64,000 nt of DNA from Formosa sp. Hel3_A1_48 (GTDB lineage Bacteria; Bacteroidota; Bacteroidia; Flavobacteriales; Flavobacteriaceae). Below the pieces are notes generated by a model, which ran no database searches, was not told the DNA's origin, and saw nothing but the letters and a program-made list of their open reading frames with translations. Numbering within the stretch: the stretch's first letter is position 1; each line of letters begins with the position of its first letter. The stretch is from assembly GCF_001735715.1 (NCBI RefSeq), contig NZ_CP017259.1, forward strand, positions 803,501 through 867,500, in the 5' to 3' direction. Made by a program: the position numbers and the translations under genes. Positions 21,171-31,400 of the stretch are shown piece by piece.

Positions 21171-21230
21171 GAATTGTATTTTTTCCGTTTTTCCTTTGCA
21201 CGCAGCGCAGGACATGTTTTGCTGAATCAT
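21162..21230 (-). CDS. possible 22-residue leader peptide
   Basis: ATG at 21230 opens a frame beginning MIQQNMSCAACKGK and ending at TGA 21162-21164, 14 bases after the rpsJ stop. It has a CxxC motif and several lysines. Its stop codon lies inside the 5' arm of the hairpin at 21145-21170, so a ribosome finishing this ORF would block that hairpin. The ATG itself sits in the loop of a second hairpin (GCTGAA / TTCAGC). Geometry suggests a leader peptide; the short length means chance cannot be excluded. Confidence 0.3.
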   Translation of the reverse strand: MIQQNMSCAACKGKTEKIQFKG

Positions 21231-21244
21231 GTTCAGCGCATTCA

Positions 21245-21550
21245 TTAGACTTTAATTTCAACTTCAACACCACTTGGCAACTCTAGTTTCATCAGCGCAT
21301 CAATTGTCTTTGAAGATGAACTATATATATCAAGTAGTCTTTTGTATGAACTTAACTGAAATTGCTCTCTCGACTTTTTATTAACGTGAGGAGATCGCAA
21401 TACAGTAAATAATTTTTTGTGCGTTGGTAAAGGAATTGGACCTGTAACGACAGCACCGGTACTTTTTACGGTTTTAACAATCTTGTCAGCAGATTTATCT
21501 ACTAAGTTATGATCGTAAGACTTTAATTTTATTCTAATTTTTTGACTCAT
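21245..21550 (-). CDS. rpsJ: 30S ribosomal protein S10
   Basis: Small-subunit head protein and NusG/NusB partner in antitermination. The 101-residue protein has [40 protein letters not shown] and a C-terminal [16 protein letters not shown]. It lies 11 bases after fusA; no tuf gene intervenes. Confidence 0.97.
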   Translation of the reverse strand: MSQKIRIKLKSYDHNLVDKSADKIVKTVKSTGAVVTGPIPLPTHKKLFTVLRSPHVNKKSREQFQLSSYKRLLDIYSSSSKTIDALMKLELPSGVEVEIKV

Positions 21551-21561
21551 GTTCTAAACTT

Positions 21562-23688
21562 TTAAGATTGAACTCCTTTTGCTTCTTTAATTACTTCTTC
21601 GGAGATGTTGGACGGTGTTTCAGCGTAGTGTGAAAACTCCATCGTTGATGTTGCACGACCAGAAGAAAGTGTTCTTAGGGTAGTAACATAACCAAACATT
21701 TCAGAAAGTGGAACTGTAGCTTTTACAGTTTTCGCTCCTGCTCTATCGCCCATGTCACTTACTTGACCACGGCGACGGTTAAGGTCACCAACAATATCAC
21801 CCATATTTTCTTCAGGTGTAATAACCTCAAGCTTCATAATAGGTTCCATGATAACCGCTTTGGCAGCTTTTGCTGAATTTTTAAATCCAAGTTTAGCAGC
21901 CAACTCAAAAGAAAGCTGATCAGAATCCACATCGTGGTAAGATCCGTCAGTAAGCGTCACTTTCATAGCGTCTACTTCATATCCAGCTAATGGTCCATTT
22001 TGCATGGCCATTTTGAATCCTTTTTCTACAGAAGGAACAAACTCTTTAGGTACATTACCTCCTTTGATTTCGGAAACAAATTCTAATCCTTCTTTTCCTT
22101 CCTCTGCAGGCTCCAAAGTAAATACAATATCTGCAAATTTACCTCGTCCACCAGATTGTTTCTTGTACACCTCTCTGTGTTGTGCACGTTGAGTAATTGC
22201 TTCTTTGTACTCTACTTGTGGTTGACCTTGACTGACCTCAACTTTGAACTCACGTCTCAATCGGTCTACAATAATATCTAAGTGCAACTCGCCCATACCA
22301 GAGATTATGGTTTGGCCAGATGCTTCGTCAGTACGAACAGTAAAGGTTGGATCTTCTTCCGCAAGTTTTCCAAGTGCCATACCTAACTTATCGACGTCTG
22401 CCTTTGTTTTAGGTTCAACAGCAATACCAATTACTGGATCTGGGAAATCCATAGATTCCAAAACAATTGGATGCTTTTCGTCTGTCATGGTGTCCCCCGT
22501 TTTGATGTCTTTGAATCCGACGGCTGCGCCAATATCTCCTGCTTCAATAAAATCAATAGCATTTTGCTTATTGGAGTGCATTTGATAGATACGAGAAATA
22601 CGTTCTTTTTTACCTGAGCGGTTGTTCAAAATATAAGAACCAGCATCTAAACGACCAGAGTAAGCTCTAAAGAAAGCTAAGCGACCAACGAATGGATCTG
22701 TAGCAATTTTAAATGCTAGTGCCGCAAACGGCTCTTTTACGTCTGGCTTACGCACTTCTTCTTGTTCAGTATCAGGATTTACACCAACAATTCCTTCTTT
22801 ATCAGTTGGAGAAGGAAGGTAACGGCATACGGCATCTAATAAGAATTGAACCCCTTTGTTTTTGAAGGCTGAGCCACATACCATTGGAATGATGGCCATA
22901 TCCATGACGGCAGCTCTAAGTGCAGCATGCACTTCATCTTCCGTAATAGAATCTTCATCTTCCATAAATTTTTCAAGAAGGTTTTCGTCATAAGTCGCCA
23001 CTTCCTCGATAAGGAGTGCACGGTACTTACGCGCTTCTTCTTTCATGTCTTCAGGAATATCGACGATATCAAAAGTAGAACCTTGTGTTTCGTCGTGCCA
23101 TACAATAGCACGATTTTTGACGAGGTCAATTACTCCTTTAAAGTCTGCTTCATCACCAATGTTAAGAACAATTGGAACTGCATTAGACTTCAGCATGTCT
23201 TTTACTTGTTGACAAACACCAAGGAAATTAGAGCCTTGACGGTCCATTTTGTTTACAAATCCAATACGTGGCACCTTGTAGTTGTCTGCAAGTCTCCAGT
23301 TTGTTTCTGATTGAGGCTCAACACCGTCAACTGCGCTAAACAGGAATACAAGCCCATCCAATACACGTAAAGATCTGTTTACCTCAACGGTAAAATCAAC
23401 GTGACCAGGTGTGTCTATAATATTGAAGTGATATCCTTTTGTTTCGTTTGTTGGCTGACCGTTTTCTGTGGGAAACTTCCAAGTACAAGTTGTTGCAGCA
23501 GAGGTAATGGTAATTCCACGCTCTTGCTCTTGTTCCATCCAATCCATTGTTGCAGCACCGTCATGCACTTCACCAATTTTGTGTGAAACTCCTGTATAAT
23601 AAAGAATACGCTCAGTTGTAGTGGTTTTTCCTGCATCAATGTGCGCAGCAATACCTATATTTCTAGTGAATTTTAAATCTCTTGCCAT
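21562..23688 (-). CDS. fusA: elongation factor G
   Basis: Translocation GTPase. The 708-residue protein has the P-loop [13 protein letters not shown], switch [19 protein letters not shown] and the later domains II-V ([16 protein letters not shown]). Standard length, and standard position after rpsG in the str operon. A 6-base gap to rpsG implies cotranscription. Confidence 0.98.
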   Translation of the reverse strand: MARDLKFTRNIGIAAHIDAGKTTTTERILYYTGVSHKIGEVHDGAATMDWMEQEQERGITITSAATTCTWKFPTENGQPTNETKGYHFNIIDTPGHVDFTVEVNRSLRVLDGLVFLFSAVDGVEPQSETNWRLADNYKVPRIGFVNKMDRQGSNFLGVCQQVKDMLKSNAVPIVLNIGDEADFKGVIDLVKNRAIVWHDETQGSTFDIVDIPEDMKEEARKYRALLIEEVATYDENLLEKFMEDEDSITEDEVHAALRAAVMDMAIIPMVCGSAFKNKGVQFLLDAVCRYLPSPTDKEGIVGVNPDTEQEEVRKPDVKEPFAALAFKIATDPFVGRLAFFRAYSGRLDAGSYILNNRSGKKERISRIYQMHSNKQNAIDFIEAGDIGAAVGFKDIKTGDTMTDEKHPIVLESMDFPDPVIGIAVEPKTKADVDKLGMALGKLAEEDPTFTVRTDEASGQTIISGMGELHLDIIVDRLRREFKVEVSQGQPQVEYKEAITQRAQHREVYKKQSGGRGKFADIVFTLEPAEEGKEGLEFVSEIKGGNVPKEFVPSVEKGFKMAMQNGPLAGYEVDAMKVTLTDGSYHDVDSDQLSFELAAKLGFKNSAKAAKAVIMEPIMKLEVITPEENMGDIVGDLNRRRGQVSDMGDRAGAKTVKATVPLSEMFGYVTTLRTLSSGRATSTMEFSHYAETPSNISEEVIKEAKGVQS

Positions 23689-23694
23689 TTCTGA

Positions 23695-24171
23695 TTAGAA
23701 TCTAAAGTGTGAAAATGCTTTATTCGCTTCGGCCATTTTGTGGGTGTCTACGCGTTTCTTAACGGCAGCACCTTCTTCTTTAGAAGCCGCTAAAATTTCT
23801 GAAGCTAGCTTTAAGGCCATCGATTTTTCGTTTCTTTTTCTAGAATAACTAATCAACCACTTCATGGCTGTAGAAATTTTTCTGTCTGGACGAATTTGCA
23901 TAGGGATTTGAAAAGTAGCTCCCCCAACACGACGGCTACGCACTTCGACGTGCGGCATTACGTTGGATAAAGCATCTTTCCATATTTGTAAAGCAGTTTT
24001 TTCTTCGTCAGTATTTTTTTCTTCTACAATGTCAATCGCATCGTAAAATACTTTGAACGCTACAGATTTCTTACCATCCCACATCATCATGTTGACGAAA
24101 CGCGTCACGAGCTGATCGTTGAATCTTGGATCTGGTAAAAGCGGTCTTTTTTTCGCCTGTCTTTTTCTCAT
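23695..24171 (-). CDS. rpsG: 30S ribosomal protein S7
   Basis: Small-subunit head assembly protein contacting E-site tRNA. The 158-residue protein has [19 protein letters not shown], the signature [20 protein letters not shown] and a C-terminal [15 protein letters not shown]. Confidence 0.97.
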   Translation of the reverse strand: MRKRQAKKRPLLPDPRFNDQLVTRFVNMMMWDGKKSVAFKVFYDAIDIVEEKNTDEEKTALQIWKDALSNVMPHVEVRSRRVGGATFQIPMQIRPDRKISTAMKWLISYSRKRNEKSMALKLASEILAASKEEGAAVKKRVDTHKMAEANKAFSHFRF

Positions 24172-24195
24172 GTCTTCTCTTTAAAGTGTTTTAAA

Positions 24196-24570
24196 TTACT
24201 TTTTTGGGCGTTTTGCACCATACTTAGAACGACGTTGTGTTCGGCCCTCTACACCTGCTGTGTCGAGTGCGCCACGTACAATGTGGTATCTAACTCCTGG
24301 CAAATCTTTTACCCTTCCACCTCTAACTAATACTATCGAGTGCTCCTGGAGGTTATGTCCTTCACCGGGGATGTAAGCATTTACTTCATTACCATTGGTT
24401 AACCTTACCCTTGCAACTTTACGCATTGCAGAGTTTGGTTTCTTTGGCGTTGTTGTGTAAACACGCGTACATACACCACGACGTTGTGGACAAGAATCCA
24501 AAGCAGCCGATTTACTCTTCTTAGTTAATTTGGCTCTTCCTTTTCTTACTAATTGTGATATTGTTGGCAT
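24196..24570 (-). CDS. rpsL: 30S ribosomal protein S12
   Basis: Decoding-centre protein and streptomycin-resistance target; first gene of the superoperon. The 124-residue protein has [20 protein letters not shown], with Lys in the TPKKPNSA loop, and [20 protein letters not shown]. The sensitive-type Lys residues at the streptomycin positions appear intact. A consensus promoter and a small leader hairpin precede it. Confidence 0.98.
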   Translation of the reverse strand: MPTISQLVRKGRAKLTKKSKSAALDSCPQRRGVCTRVYTTTPKKPNSAMRKVARVRLTNGNEVNAYIPGEGHNLQEHSIVLVRGGRVKDLPGVRYHIVRGALDTAGVEGRTQRRSKYGAKRPKK

Positions 24571-24595
24571 AAATTATAACTATAATTTTTTCAAT

Positions 24596-24609
24596 CCTCT
24601 TCTTAGAGG
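24596..24609 (-). promoter_or_regulatory. leader hairpin of rpsL
   Basis: CCTCT-AAGA-AGAGG on the minus strand forms a perfect 5-bp stem with a 4-base loop, about 26-39 bases before the rpsL ATG. It lies at or just after the predicted transcription start, so it would be at the very 5' end of the mRNA and could protect or regulate it. Confidence 0.35.
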
Positions 24610-24613
24610 GCTG

Positions 24614-24644
24614 CAAAGGTAAGCATTAAAATCAATTATTCAAA
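24614..24644 (-). promoter_or_regulatory. main promoter of the str/S10/spc/alpha superoperon
   Basis: On the minus strand TTTG (24644-24641), a 19-base spacer and TACCTTTG (24621-24614) match the Bacteroidota primary sigma consensus TTTG-N19-TAnnTTTG exactly. The predicted start is near 24606, giving a leader of roughly 36 bases. Confidence 0.8.
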
Positions 24645-24739
24645 TACTAGAACCTATATTTTTAGAATAATATCGCTTTTTTTTTGTCCATATATATTTT
24701 GACACTTTTTTGCGTTAGTTTTACATCAAACTTTTATTC

Positions 24740-26428
24740 TTGAAATCCAATCATTTAATTCCATTAATTATTTTGCTGTGCTGTGCCTGTTTTTGGACAG
24801 CTCATGCCCAAGAATTAACGCTCAAAATTAATACTGAAATTGAAGCCAATCAACATGTCATTGATGAATTGGGATACAGCAAAATTTTTGAGGACATGGC
24901 TATGGCTGAATTAGAAATTGAACGCGTTCAAAAAAAACTTACTGAAATTGGCTACATAAATATTCAAATCGTCTATCAAAAAGTCGGAAAAAGCAGCATC
25001 AACGCAAAACTAAGCCTTGGGCAAAAATACAATACCGTTGATATTTTTGGGCCACTAAAATATTTTGAAGAATTGGGCTACAACCCACTTAAGGAAGCAG
25101 AAAAAGAAATCTCTTTTGTGCGCATTCCAATCGAAAATCTAGCCTATGTATTAAGCGAAGTTTCTAAGTTGTTAGCGGATGAAAGCTATGCATTTGCTGC
25201 GGTTCGACTCGACAACCTAAAACCGAATGGAGGTAAATCATTACGTGCGGATTTAATTATTGATAAAGGAAACAAACGCAGTATTCAAGGAATTAAAGTT
25301 TTGGGGTATGAAAAATTCCCGAAAAGCTACATTTCTCATTTTTTGGGTATAAAAACCCAAAAACCTTTTAGCTTAGAGCGTGTAAAATCAAAAATGGAAC
25401 TTCTACAGCAGCTTCCTTTTGTACGCCAAAAACGAGCTGCAGAAGTACTGTTCACTCCAGACACCACGCGTGTTTACCTGTACTTAGAAAAAATTAAAAG
25501 CAATCGCTTCGATGGATTTTTAGGTTTTGGGTCGAACGAAGAGACCGGAGCGATTGAATTTGATGGTTACTTAGATTTGACCCTTATCAATAACCTCAAT
25601 TTTGGCGAGTCTTTTAAACTCAATTACAAAAGCGACGAAAACGAACAAAAAACCTTTAATGCAACATTAGAGATGCCCTATATTTTTGGCAGTCCAATAG
25701 GCAGTTCTCTCGATCTAAATATATTTAAAAAAGACACCACTTTTACGACAACACAACAGCGTATAAAACTATTTTATCCGTTTGGAGACAAACAACAAAT
25801 AGGGATTGAATTGCGCAACCTACAGTCCAATGTACTAACTGAAAACACCTCCAATGAAATCGAAGATTATGACAGTCAATTTTATGGACTAAATTACCAG
25901 TACATCAAGCGTCAAAAAAACAACGCATTATTTCCAATAAAAAGCCAACTCAAATTTACTGCTGGTTTGGGTCAAAGATCAACAACTGAAACGAATGAAC
26001 AGCGGCACCTCCAACTCAAAGCCCATCACATCGTACAGCTCAATCCCAAAAACAGTATTTTCCTAAAACTTCATTTGGAAGAACTTGACTCAGACCAGTA
26101 CCTATTCAATGAACTCATTAGGTTTGGAGGGATTAATTCTGTTCGAGGATTTGAAGAAAATAGCTTATTTGCCACGCGTGTTGGAGTCCTTTGTACAGAG
26201 TACCGTTATCAGCTAAGCCCTTCTTTATTTGTTCACAGTATTATTGATGCGGGGTACATGCAGGACGCCCAACTGAGCAACCAACAGCTTTACGGCTTCG
26301 GATTTGGATTTGGCCTGCGCACCAATGCCGGACTCTTACGCTTTAACTATGCCAACGGCAAACCCAAAAATCAAAGGTTTAATTTTTCGAATTCTAAAAT
26401 TCATTTGAGCCTAACTACTACTTTTTAG
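24740..26428 (+). CDS. BamA/TamA-family outer membrane protein
   Basis: Predicted Omp85-family outer membrane barrel. Its role is unknown: assembly or insertion of envelope proteins is the family theme. The 562-residue protein has a signal peptide (cleavage after about residue 23, TAHA-QE), POTRA-like repeats at roughly 90-255 and a barrel from about 260. IRFGGINSVRGF with VRGF at 468-471 is the Omp85 loop-6 motif, and it ends with Phe (LTTTF), typical of barrels. The start is TTG at 24740: the frame has a stop at 24716 and no ATG or GTG in between. It is divergent from rpsL. It appears shorter than full BamA (about 800), so it is TamA-like or a lineage-specific paralogue. Confidence 0.85.
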   Translation: MKSNHLIPLIILLCCACFWTAHAQELTLKINTEIEANQHVIDELGYSKIFEDMAMAELEIERVQKKLTEIGYINIQIVYQKVGKSSINAKLSLGQKYNTVDIFGPLKYFEELGYNPLKEAEKEISFVRIPIENLAYVLSEVSKLLADESYAFAAVRLDNLKPNGGKSLRADLIIDKGNKRSIQGIKVLGYEKFPKSYISHFLGIKTQKPFSLERVKSKMELLQQLPFVRQKRAAEVLFTPDTTRVYLYLEKIKSNRFDGFLGFGSNEETGAIEFDGYLDLTLINNLNFGESFKLNYKSDENEQKTFNATLEMPYIFGSPIGSSLDLNIFKKDTTFTTTQQRIKLFYPFGDKQQIGIELRNLQSNVLTENTSNEIEDYDSQFYGLNYQYIKRQKNNALFPIKSQLKFTAGLGQRSTTETNEQRHLQLKAHHIVQLNPKNSIFLKLHLEELDSDQYLFNELIRFGGINSVRGFEENSLFATRVGVLCTEYRYQLSPSLFVHSIIDAGYMQDAQLSNQQLYGFGFGFGLRTNAGLLRFNYANGKPKNQRFNFSNSKIHLSLTTTF

Positions 26429-26434
26429 GCGTGA

Positions 26435-27727
26435 ACAAGATTAAAGGATCAAACCACTACAACAAATGCCTATAGAGATTTCTGGGCCTTTGGAGATCAG
26501 CCAAGGCGTGAGATGAACAACGCCTCGACCAATGGTAATTTACCCACAATATCTTCTAATTGGAGTGACTTTAACAGTCAAATTTATAATGCCAATACCT
26601 TGTTAGACTTAGTCAACAATAAAGGTCGCGTCATTTTAAATGATAATGATGAGGACGTTACAGACCATTTGGTAATTACCTCAAAATTCATTCGTGGTAT
26701 GAGTCAGGGATATATTGGCTTGTTGTATGACAAAGGGTATATTGTTGACGAAAATACAGACCCAGCAATACTTGAGTTTTCAACTTATGAAGAAATGATT
26801 AACTCTGGGCTAGAAGACTTGCAAGATGTTTTGAACAATACACCAAGTAACTATGAATTAAGATTGTACGAAGGTTACAACATAAACAGAGATGATTTTA
26901 TCAAATTGGTAAATACATATATGGCAAAATTCATCATGGGGAAAGCACGAACTTCAGCAGAAACTGTAGATTATAACAAAGCATTGACACACATTAATAA
27001 TGGTATAACAGCAGATTTTAATCCTCCTGCAAAACAAAATATACTATTTAATGATGGGCAAGATTGGATGTGTTATACGCTTTCTGGCGGAGCGGGCTAT
27101 ATTCCAGTTGATCAAAAAATCCCATACTTGTCCGCCAATGATCCTGTTACACAACCAGCAGACTACCCAACGGACACTACTGTTTTGGGGCAGGCAACGT
27201 CTAGCGATCCTAGATTTGCTCAGTATTTTGGATATACCACAAATTTTGGTTATTTAAATGCAGCTAGAGGCAGAGAATTGTTTTCTAATTACTTTCACAA
27301 ACGTTTTAAAACAGCAAACAACAGAAATGTAGATGGATATTCAACCAATATTTTTAGTCTTGCAGAGTTGCAGTATTTAAAAGCAGAGGCACAATACAAA
27401 TCAGGAGATTTTGCTGGAGCTGCAACTACATTAAATAGTTCTCCAAGATATACAGTAGGAAATATTACAACTTTAGCAAATGATGCTGAAATTAAAAAAG
27501 CACTACTTTATGAGTATGCAATTGAACTGCATTTAAATGGAAGTTTGGGTAATAATTATTTCTTTATGAGAAGAAATGATCTTTTGCAAAAAGGAACACC
27601 AACAAATTTCCCTGTTCCAGCTAGTGAACTAGAAATAACAGGAGATATGACTTACACCTTTGGTGGTGAAGCTAATGCTGGTCAGGATGGAACAGCAAGT
27701 GGCACAAACTCATGGAAAACACTATAA
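26435..27727 (+). pseudogene. SusD/RagB family gene lacking its 5' end
   Basis: The first ATG is at 26513 (404 residues), but SusD-like sequence continues in frame upstream to 26435 (TTTTNAYRDFWAFGDQPRRE before that ATG), where a TGA stops it. The signal peptide, lipid cysteine and first roughly 60-100 residues of a normal SusD are missing. The rest is intact, including the TPR-like segment FSLAELQYLKAEAQYKSGDF and a natural-looking C terminus (SGTNSWKTL). No SusC partner precedes it; the BamA-like gene ends only 6 bases before the frame opens. Without an export signal the product cannot act at the surface. It is best read as a deletion remnant. Confidence 0.75.
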
Positions 27728-28209
27728 AAAAATCTAGATTTTTTAATTTCAAAAGAGTATGTCTTTATTTTGGCATGCTCTTTCTAGGTGCTATTTTATT
27801 AGTAACTTATTTAGGATGTGAAAAAGACATTCAGCATACAGAATCAGAATACTCTATCGAATATGACCCAATACATCTGGATAAAATAACCCCTGATTCT
27901 TGGTTAGAAATTGATGGTGTAAAAATTTGTCACGACTATAAATTTCAATTAAATAAAGAATGCTGTAATTTTACTGTTCCTTCTTTTAAATTCATAGAAT
28001 TTGAAATTGAGGGAAAACAACAAATTTCATACATGAACAAGATTGATTTTAGTATGCAATTGTATGAAAAAATTTTTAAAAATAGTAAATACTATGTTGT
28101 AACGAATGCAAACCTTATCTACAATGTTGGGATAATTAATTTTAAAAGAAAAGACAAGAAAGCTATCAACATAAGATTCAGTCAAGATTATCCATTAATA
28201 ATTAGGTAG
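27712..28209 (+). CDS. hypothetical membrane-anchored or lipoprotein
   Basis: Not recognised. The 165-residue protein has a basic N terminus, one hydrophobic segment at about 15-33 and then TYLGCEKD, a possible lipobox with acidic residues after Cys36. The rest is a compact region with a CHDYKF and ECCNF segment, so several cysteines. Its ATG lies inside the last codons of the truncated SusD gene in another frame, so it was probably cotranscribed with it. A strong terminator follows 13 bases after the stop. Confidence 0.6.
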   Translation: MENTIKKSRFFNFKRVCLYFGMLFLGAILLVTYLGCEKDIQHTESEYSIEYDPIHLDKITPDSWLEIDGVKICHDYKFQLNKECCNFTVPSFKFIEFEIEGKQQISYMNKIDFSMQLYEKIFKNSKYYVVTNANLIYNVGIINFKRKDKKAINIRFSQDYPLIIR

Positions 28210-28222
28210 ATGAAAAAATCAC

Positions 28223-28249
28223 AAAAAACCACCCACGGGTGGTTTTTTT
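28223..28249 (+). terminator. intrinsic terminator
   Basis: CCACC / GGTGG with a 4-base CACG loop, extended by flanking A and T runs, ends in seven T. It closes the transcript of the truncated SusD and small lipoprotein genes and insulates the SusC locus. Confidence 0.85.
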
Positions 28250-28488
28250 ATTTATCACAAGATAAAGGAATACCTAAATCATTGGTTTTTAGTGTTTAAA
28301 AATAGATTTTAACTGAAAATATCATTTAAGGATTTATAATTAAATCGGCACATTAGTTATCAATACTAGTGTTCGAGTAAAAATAATAAATTAAATGTTT
28401 AAATAAACTTCTTTTTTTTTGAACAAAAGTTGGTTTTTTGAGTTTTTATCATCACATTTGTGAGGACTAATTCAAATAATTAACAAAA
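28250..28488 (+). other. AT-rich intergenic stretch before susC
   Basis: About 240 bases without a gene. The final part holds a likely susC promoter; no anti-sigma or TonB-linked regulator gene and no repeat was seen. Confidence 0.6.
28430..28460 (+). promoter_or_regulatory. possible susC promoter
   Basis: TTG at 28430-28432, a 20-base spacer and CACATTTG at 28453-28460 resemble the flavobacterial TTG-N17/23-TAnnTTTG pattern with one mismatch (C for the first T). A start near 28467 would give a leader of about 20 bases. Confidence 0.4.
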
Positions 28489-31400
28489 ATGAAAACAAAG
28501 TTTAGTGTAATGCTGACGCTATTGTTAGCGTTGGTGGTGCAAATATCTTTTGCACAAAACAAAAATGTTTCAGGGACTGTTTCAGATGACAATGGGCTAC
28601 CTCTTCCAGGTGCTACTGTTGTTATAAAAGGAACATCAACTGGAGTTTCAACTGATTTTGATGGAAATTATTCTATAACTGCAAGTGTAGGCGACGTTCT
28701 TGTCTTTAGCTACGTAGGATACTCCAATCAATCTATAACTGTTGGAGCTAGTAATACGGTTAATGCATCAATGGTGCCAGATAATGCTCTTGAAGAGGTT
28801 ATTATCGAAGCATATTCAAACAATGCTATTAGCAAGGAAAAATCAGTTTCAGCCATTACAACTCTAACAGCTGAGTCCGTTGAGTCTAGACCAAATGCTT
28901 CTGTTGTTCAAATGCTTCAGGGACAAGTACCGGGTTTAAATATCGGTACAGGTTCTGGTCAGCCAGGGGCTAATAGTTTGATAATATTAAGAGGTGTAGG
29001 GTCAATTAATGGTAACATAGAGCCTTTATTCATAGTTGATGGTGTTCCAGTTGACGAAGATAACTTCAGGAGTATTAACAACGCTGATGTTGCAACTATT
29101 TCTATATTGAAAGATGCTTCTGCCTCTTCTCTTTATGGTAGTAGAGGAGCAAATGGAGCGATTGTAATAACTACCAAAAAAGGAAAGTACAATTCAAATC
29201 TTACTGTTAACTACAAATCTCAATTTGGTTTTTCACAGCTTCCAGAGCAAAATTTTGATGTGATGAATTCCCGTCAAAAATTAGAACTTGACCGTTCTAG
29301 AAACCAAGGTCTTGGAAATGGTCTCTCAGACCAGGCAATAGCTGCTATAGCCGACCAAGTAAACACAGATTGGTCAGATGTATTCTTTAGAAATGGTACA
29401 ACTAATTCTCATAACATAAGTATTTCTTCTGGATCTGAAAAAACCAACTCATACTCTTCCTTTAATTATTTCGAGCAAGAAGGGGTAACTAGAAGAAGTA
29501 GCTTACAAAGGTTCTCATTCAGAAACAATTTTAATGGTAAGAGTGAAAATGATAAATTTAATTATTCATCATCGATAACTGCAAATTATAGCACTAGTGA
29601 TTTTATTCAAAACGAAGGTACTGGTAACTTATCGAATCCATTTTTGGTTCCTTACGTAGCTTTACCATACTATTCACAATACAATCCAGATGGAACATTG
29701 AATATTACTGGTTCTGGTGAAGATAGTTTTGCAAACACTCCTTACACTTCTTTAAACAATACTATCCTTAATACAAATTTACAAGAAGAAGTTAAATTTA
29801 TTGGGAATGTTAGAGCTAATTATGAGTTTGCTGAAAATCTCACAGCTGGCATGTCTTTTGGTTTGGATTATACCCAAATCACAGGTAAGTTTATTGAAGA
29901 CCCTCAAAGTATATATGGTCAATCAGCTGTTGCCTCAGGTGATGCAGAATATCAAGGAAATCATTTTGAGCAATTTTTTAGAGACATTCGATTCAATAAC
30001 ATTGTCAGCTTAAATTACAACAATGTGATTGATGACAAACACACTATAGACGTAACTGCATACTTAGAATACAGTAAATCTCACTCTAACTCATTCTCTC
30101 TAGACCAATATGGTTTGAACCCTAAACTTGTTGGTAACGGTGCTTCATTTATTCCTGGAGACACTTATGAAGACTTGAACGAGGATGGTGTTATTGACGG
30201 TGCAGCAGAATTTCCATACATTCCTTCAGTAGCTTCTAGTGAAGTTGAAGTTGGATTGTTCTCATATTTTGGAGTTTTAAAATATGACTACGATGGCCGA
30301 TATGGTCTTCAAGCGTCATGGAGACGTGATGCGTCTTCAAGGTTTTCTAACTCTAATAAATGGGCGACTTTTTACTCAGTATCGGGTAGATGGAATATTC
30401 ACAAAGAAGACTTCATGCAAAACAACACTTTCTTTGACAACCTTAAGCTAAGAGCCTCTTATGGTACATCCGGTAATGATCGTATCACAGGTGGTTACTA
30501 TGGTGGAACAACGAATACTTACAACTTATATGGTCAAGGAACAGGATACAACAATACTGTAGCCTATTATGCCTCTTCAATTGCAAATGATGATTTGAAG
30601 TGGGAAACAAACAAACAAACAAATATTGGTATTGACTTCTCAATTCTAAACCGCAAACTAAGTGGTAGTATTGATGTTTATGATAAAACTACGGAAGATT
30701 TATTTCAATCATTCCCTGTTTCTAGTATCAATGGAACAAATTCTATTCAAGCCAACATAGGTTCATTGAACAATAGGGGAGCTGAACTTTCATTAAACTG
30801 GCAAGCAATTAATAGTGGAGATTTTTCTGTCTCTATTTTTGCAAATGGATCATACAACAAAAACGAAATCACAAAATTACCAAATGGAGAAAATGTTGAT
30901 AATGGCGGTAGAACCATTTTAGCTGAGGGGCAGCCAATTGGGTCCTTCTTCGCTGTAAGATGGGCTGGTGTAAACCCTGCTAATGGTCAAAACCTATATT
31001 ATGACGTTGATGGGAATGTTACAGATGTTTACTCAGAAGATGATAGAGTTTTTATTGACAAAGCAATATATCCTACCTATCAAGGTGGTTTTGGTTTCAA
31101 TAGTACTTGGAAGAATTTCACATTAGACACTCAGTTTTCTTTTGTTGCTGATATATACAGAAACAACGGAAGTTTAGGGGTAATTGAAGATCCTACTCTA
31201 ACAAGTCTATCAAACTCATCTACAAGCCTTCTTGATGCTTGGCAACAACCTGGTGATGTAACATACATACCTGCTTTATCTACCGAGTCAATAAGAAACA
31301 GATTAACTGATAGATATATTGAAGATGCATCCTTTTTAAGATTGAGAAATATTACTCTTGGATACAACCTAGGCAATCTCCTCAAAGAAGGATCACCGAT

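Noticed and set aside
21098-21244. A tuf gene or remnant between fusA/rpsJ and rplC
   Set aside because: No EF-Tu motif is present; the gap only holds the short ORF and hairpin. EF-Tu must be encoded elsewhere.
22927-23310. 127-codon plus-strand ORF opposite fusA
   Set aside because: Antisense of fusA; the sequence is a reverse-frame artefact rich in Phe, Cys and His with no signal or domain.
28250-28488. SusC remnant or repeat upstream of susC
   Set aside because: All frames are broken and no TonB-receptor motif or direct repeat was recognisable.
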